DNA from: Chryseobacterium sp. ISL-6
GTDB lineage: Bacteria > Bacteroidota > Bacteroidia > Flavobacteriales > Weeksellaceae
NCBI RefSeq assembly: GCF_018613715.1
Contig: NZ_JAGGPT010000006.1
Location: forward strand, 372,001-436,000
Length of the DNA: 64,000 bases
Direction of reading: 5' to 3'
The number at the start of each line of letters is the position of its first letter. The stretch's first letter is position 1. The position numbers and the translations under genes were made by a program. The notes below the pieces were generated by a model. The model was not told where the DNA came from, did no database searches, and was given only the letters and a program-made list of their open reading frames with translations. This document shows positions 61,007 to 64,000 of the stretch, in pieces.

Positions 61007-62245
61007 ATGAAAAAAATATTAGTATCAACTGCTTTATTGGCAGGTGTTTTATCTTACGCCGGAGGCTTCAGAGTTTCCTTGCAAGGGGTAAAACAATTGG
61101 CAATGGCACATACTAGTGCTCATGCTGAAGATGCAAGTGTGGCGTTTTTTAACCCTGCAGGTATGTCATTCATTCCTTCTAAACTGAGTATAGTTGCCGG
61201 AGGATTTGGAGCAAGTAACAAAGTTACTTTTCAGAATTTGAATACTTTACAGAGTACAGAAACTGATAATCCTATTGGGACACCGATATATGCGGCTATT
61301 GCTTATAAACCGCTAGAAAATCTATCAGTAGGTTTTAGTTTTTCAACGCCTTTTGGTAGTACTATTGAGTGGCCAAATAATTGGGAAGGAAGAGAAATGG
61401 TTCAGAAACTAGAACTAAAAAGCTTTTATTTCCAGCCAATGGTTTCTGTAAAATTGGCACCATGGTTAGCTTTTGGGGCAAGTTATATTTATGCAAGAGG
61501 AAAGGTGGATTGGGATAAAGCTGTTACCCAGTTTGGAGGAGAGGTTAATATTAATGACGAAAAAGCAAGTGGACATGGATACGGCTTCGGTTTCTATTTC
61601 AGACCGGAAGAAAAACTTGATATAAGTATTGCCTACCGTTCACCTGTTGATATGAAAGCTAAAAACGGAACAGCAACATTTAAATTCCCATCACAATCTA
61701 TCTATTCATTATTAGGTCTGGGTGCTAACGGGCAGGATAGCTTTACGGCGACTTTACCTTTAGTAGAAGAATATACGGTTGGTTTAACATATAAAATTAC
61801 TCCAAAATGGTTGGTTTCTGCCGACTTTAACTATCATGGATGGGAAAGATACAGCAAACTAACATTAGATTTTGCAAATGCTCCTATTGGAAATCAGCCA
61901 GGAGACCCAACAATTCTTGTTGCTCCTAAAAACTTTAGAAATTCAAAAACATTCAGATTGGGAACACAGTATGCATTCAGTGATATGATCTTTGGTCGTC
62001 TTGGTGCTTATTATGATGAATCTCCTTATTCTGATAATAACTTTATTGCTGAAACACCTTCGTTTAATACCTATGTAGTAACAGGAGGGGTAGGGTTTAA
62101 ACTAAAGCAATTTGGAGTTGATATTGCCGGAGGGTATGCAATGCCTCAAGCCAGAGACGTAAATAATACCAATCTTGGTTTCGTTGGACAGGCTAAAGCT
62201 ACCGCGTTCTATTTTGGTCTAGGCTTATCTTATAACCCATTTTAA
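61007..62245 (+). CDS. OmpP1/FadL family outer-membrane transporter
   Basis: A 412-residue outer-membrane beta-barrel. The signal peptide MKKILVSTALLAGVLSYAGG is followed by the N-terminal plug start FRVSLQGVKQLAMAHTSAHAEDASVAFFNPAGMSFIP, the FadL/TodX signature (NPA motif). Strands such as PLENLSVGFSFSTPFGSTIEWPNNWEGR and YTVGLTYKITPKWLVSADFNYHGWERYSKLTLDF continue to the final strand, ending LGLSYNPF with the terminal Phe required for barrel insertion. It imports hydrophobic compounds such as fatty acids. It precedes the SGNH gene by 10 bases, likely one unit. Confidence 0.93.
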   Translation: MKKILVSTALLAGVLSYAGGFRVSLQGVKQLAMAHTSAHAEDASVAFFNPAGMSFIPSKLSIVAGGFGASNKVTFQNLNTLQSTETDNPIGTPIYAAIAYKPLENLSVGFSFSTPFGSTIEWPNNWEGREMVQKLELKSFYFQPMVSVKLAPWLAFGASYIYARGKVDWDKAVTQFGGEVNINDEKASGHGYGFGFYFRPEEKLDISIAYRSPVDMKAKNGTATFKFPSQSIYSLLGLGANGQDSFTATLPLVEEYTVGLTYKITPKWLVSADFNYHGWERYSKLTLDFANAPIGNQPGDPTILVAPKNFRNSKTFRLGTQYAFSDMIFGRLGAYYDESPYSDNNFIAETPSFNTYVVTGGVGFKLKQFGVDIAGGYAMPQARDVNNTNLGFVGQAKATAFYFGLGLSYNPF

Positions 62246-62255
62246 TTGAAAGACT

Positions 62256-63806
62256 ATGAAAAAAATTATAATTTCTACAATCGCTGTCTCTGCTCTTTTA
62301 TTTATGACAAGCTGCGAAAATGATTTTGATACGGATGTAAAAGATATCCAAGTGGATAAAGGTGAAGCAAACTTTTCTAAGTATGTTGCATTAGGTAATT
62401 CATTAACTTCAGGGTATAGAGATGGTGCTCTTTATTTAGATGGACAAAATGAATCCTATCCATCAATGATTGCTCAACAAATGAAACTTGTTGGAGGTGG
62501 TGAGTTTAAGCAGCCATTAATGCCAGATAATAACGGTGGGTTGATCTTAAATAGTCTTATAGGTCCAGTTCAGATTGCTAATACAAAATTATTTATTAAT
62601 GCTTTTGTAAATGGATCCCCGGATATTAAAAATGCAAATAATAATACTGCAACCGCAGTTGTTAATACAATTCTAACAGGTCCTTTTAATAATATGGGAG
62701 TACCGGGAGCAAAAGTAGCTCATTTACTGGCTCCGGGATATGGAAATATCCAAGGGATTCCGGCAAAAACAGCTAATCCTTATTTTGTGAGATTTGCTTC
62801 AAGTCCTACAACATCTGTAATAGCTGATTTTAAAGCACAAAATCCTACATTCTTTTCATTATGGATAGGAAATAACGATGCATTACTATATGCTCTTGCA
62901 GGGGGAGATGCTACAGTTGAAACACTTACACCGCCAGCACAGTTTACACAGTATTACAATGCATTAATTAATGAAATAGCATCAACAAATGCTAAAGGGG
63001 TAATAGCAAATATTCCAAGTGTTACTTCTATTCCTTCTCTAACGACAGTGCCATACAATCCTTTAACAGCAGCTGTTCTGGGAGGTGGTAATGTAACTGT
63101 TGGAAATGCAACTATAGATAACTTAAATACTAATTTATACGGTCCATTAAGTCAGATATTAACGGCTATTGGTGCTGGAGACAGAATAAAGCTACTTTCT
63201 AAAACGGATTCAAACCCTTTGCTTATTGTCGATGAAAGTCTGGCTCCTTTAAATAATCAGATTACCGGTGCAGCATTGGCTTCGGGCAACCCAACCCTAG
63301 TGGCTTTAGCGCCATATTTAGGGGCAACTTATGGCCAGGCTAGACAGGCTAAAGCTGGAGATTTGGTTCCTTTAACTTCAAAAGCTGAAATAGGAACACT
63401 TCAAACATTGCCTCCGGGAGTTCCTGCAGCACTTGGAGCAAAGGGAATTGCTTACCCATTTGCAGATAAATATGTGCTGACATTAACAGAAGTTACAGAT
63501 GTAAATACGGCTATTGATGCTTACAATGTTACCATTAAGGCAGCAGCAGATTCTAAAGGATATGCATTTGTTGATGCGAATAAAAAAATGGTTGAGCTTA
63601 ATAATCAATCTGGGATTTCATTTGATGGAGTAAAGTATACGGCTAAATTTGTAACAGGCGGTGCTTTCTCTCTTGATGGAGTTCACTTGACTGGTAGAGG
63701 GTATGCTATTGTTGCTAATGAATTTATTAAATCTATTAACGCAAGGTATAAATCTACATTACCACAGATAAACGCGAACAATTATTCGGGAATAAAATTC
63801 CCTTAA
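62256..63806 (+). CDS. SGNH/GDSL hydrolase lipoprotein
   Basis: A 516-residue lipoprotein (LLFMTSCEND, Cys20). The SGNH blocks are seen: block I with the catalytic Ser49 in ALGNSLTSGY (GNS replaces GDS), block III in SLWIGNNDALLYAL (G-N-N-D), and block V in LDGVHLTGRGY with Asp474 and His477 completing the triad. Such enzymes hydrolyse esters of lipids or polysaccharides. Immediately downstream of the FadL porin, it may release acyl chains for uptake through it; that link is inference. The large insert (about 100-330) is Thr/Ala/Asn-rich. Confidence 0.9.
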   Translation: MKKIIISTIAVSALLFMTSCENDFDTDVKDIQVDKGEANFSKYVALGNSLTSGYRDGALYLDGQNESYPSMIAQQMKLVGGGEFKQPLMPDNNGGLILNSLIGPVQIANTKLFINAFVNGSPDIKNANNNTATAVVNTILTGPFNNMGVPGAKVAHLLAPGYGNIQGIPAKTANPYFVRFASSPTTSVIADFKAQNPTFFSLWIGNNDALLYALAGGDATVETLTPPAQFTQYYNALINEIASTNAKGVIANIPSVTSIPSLTTVPYNPLTAAVLGGGNVTVGNATIDNLNTNLYGPLSQILTAIGAGDRIKLLSKTDSNPLLIVDESLAPLNNQITGAALASGNPTLVALAPYLGATYGQARQAKAGDLVPLTSKAEIGTLQTLPPGVPAALGAKGIAYPFADKYVLTLTEVTDVNTAIDAYNVTIKAAADSKGYAFVDANKKMVELNNQSGISFDGVKYTAKFVTGGAFSLDGVHLTGRGYAIVANEFIKSINARYKSTLPQINANNYSGIKFP

Positions 63807-63830
63807 AATATCAAAGAAATAAAAACTTAG

Positions 63831-63863
63831 AAACCACAAGAGTAATTCTTGTGGTTTTTTTTT
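63831..63863 (+). terminator. Terminator before prs
   Basis: The stem AAACCACAAG / CTTGTGGTTT with a 7-base loop is followed by a T-tract. It ends the FadL/SGNH unit. Confidence 0.82.
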
Positions 63864-63870
63864 AAATTTG
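63863..63870 (+). promoter_or_regulatory. -7 element of prs, abutting the terminator
   Basis: TAAATTTG shares its first T with the terminator T-tract and lies 20 bases before the prs ATG. A TTG at 63849-63851 lies in the hairpin arm, only 11 bases away, so the -33 fit is poor. Confidence 0.4.
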
Positions 63871-63890
63871 CAAAATCTTAAAAAGTAAAA

Positions 63891-64000
63891 ATGGCCGATC
63901 AGTTAAGTTATCTATTTAGTACAAGGACGAGTAAGGACTTGGCAGAGAAAATTGCTCAGTATTATGGGCAGGAACTAGGAAAAATAAACTTCCAGGAGTT
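63891..64000 (+). CDS. prs: Ribose-phosphate pyrophosphokinase, 5' end
   Basis: Only 36 codons lie in the window. The translation MADQLSYLFSTRTSKDLAEK and the following GQELGKINFQEF match the N-terminus of flavobacterial PRPP synthetase (Prs), which makes PRPP for nucleotide, His and Trp synthesis. The apt gene at 40177 is a PRPP user. The remaining ~275 codons are outside the window. Confidence 0.85.
   Translation, partial: MADQLSYLFSTRTSKDLAEKIAQYYGQELGKINFQE

Noticed and set aside
1..64000. tRNA, rRNA, insertion sequence or prophage
   Set aside because: No cloverleaf, rRNA-like sequence, transposase, integrase or phage structural gene was recognised on either strand.

Overview
The window looks like ordinary chromosomal DNA of a Bacteroidota bacterium of the Flavobacteriia, most likely Chryseobacterium or a close relative in the Weeksellaceae. 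Several things point there: AT-rich sequence; four proteins with C-terminal type IX secretion (T9SS) sorting tails; the gliding-associated lipoprotein GldH; two GLPGLI proteins; an alternative complex III (act) operon; an S46 dipeptidyl peptidase; and promoters of the Bacteroidetes form TTG-N18..24-TAnnTTTG. I saw no rRNA, tRNA, CRISPR array, integrase or insertion sequence.

Layout. 1-1518: end of an outer-membrane beta-barrel gene and a T9SS cargo gene. 1716-3251: comM. 3345-5353: a small accessory block (DUF6876-like protein, HTH regulator with a dyad near its start, and an overlapping lipoprotein/membrane protein/small protein trio). 5693-14794: NTF2-like and YdeI-like proteins, T9SS cargo, S46 peptidase, META lipoprotein, an 848-residue repeat protein with another T9SS protein, and an orphan LytTR response regulator. 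15037-23674: LLM oxidoreductase, hflX, DUF4919, Na+/H+ antiporter, AlkD-like protein, DUF6122, Ca2+/H+ antiporter, truncated haemoglobin, Kir-type channel and YkgJ-like protein, with several TAATG stop/start overlaps. 23794-28969: disordered exported protein, gdhA, rhomboid-dprA, DUF3078 protein.

29039-33590 is the suf Fe-S assembly operon (sufA, sufB, a GNAT acetyltransferase, sufC, sufD). 33804-35583 holds two tandem GLPGLI proteins with glycine-rich tails. 35629-41904 holds a zinc metallopeptidase, an LTA-synthase-like sulfatase, ribH with a TPR protein, and apt with a lipoprotein. 41905-42190 is an intergenic stretch with a perfect hairpin and a short duplication of the neighbouring gene's 3' end. 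43353-51755 is the respiratory actABCDEF operon. 51941-56458 holds a SPOR protein, a polytopic membrane protein, a T9SS protein and selO. 56533-60730 is a ricT-like/gldH/class A PBP operon. 61007-64000 holds a FadL-type porin, an SGNH-hydrolase lipoprotein and the start of prs.

Most genes are housekeeping or envelope functions: Fe-S assembly supplies clusters for respiration, act oxidises quinol, and PBP, GldH, T9SS cargo and porins build and use the envelope. I did not find a clearly new defence or mobile system. The least explained parts are the 3.3-5.4 kb block, the self-repeating 848-residue protein, the glycine-tailed GLPGLI pair and the remnant-like intergenic DNA near 42 kb.
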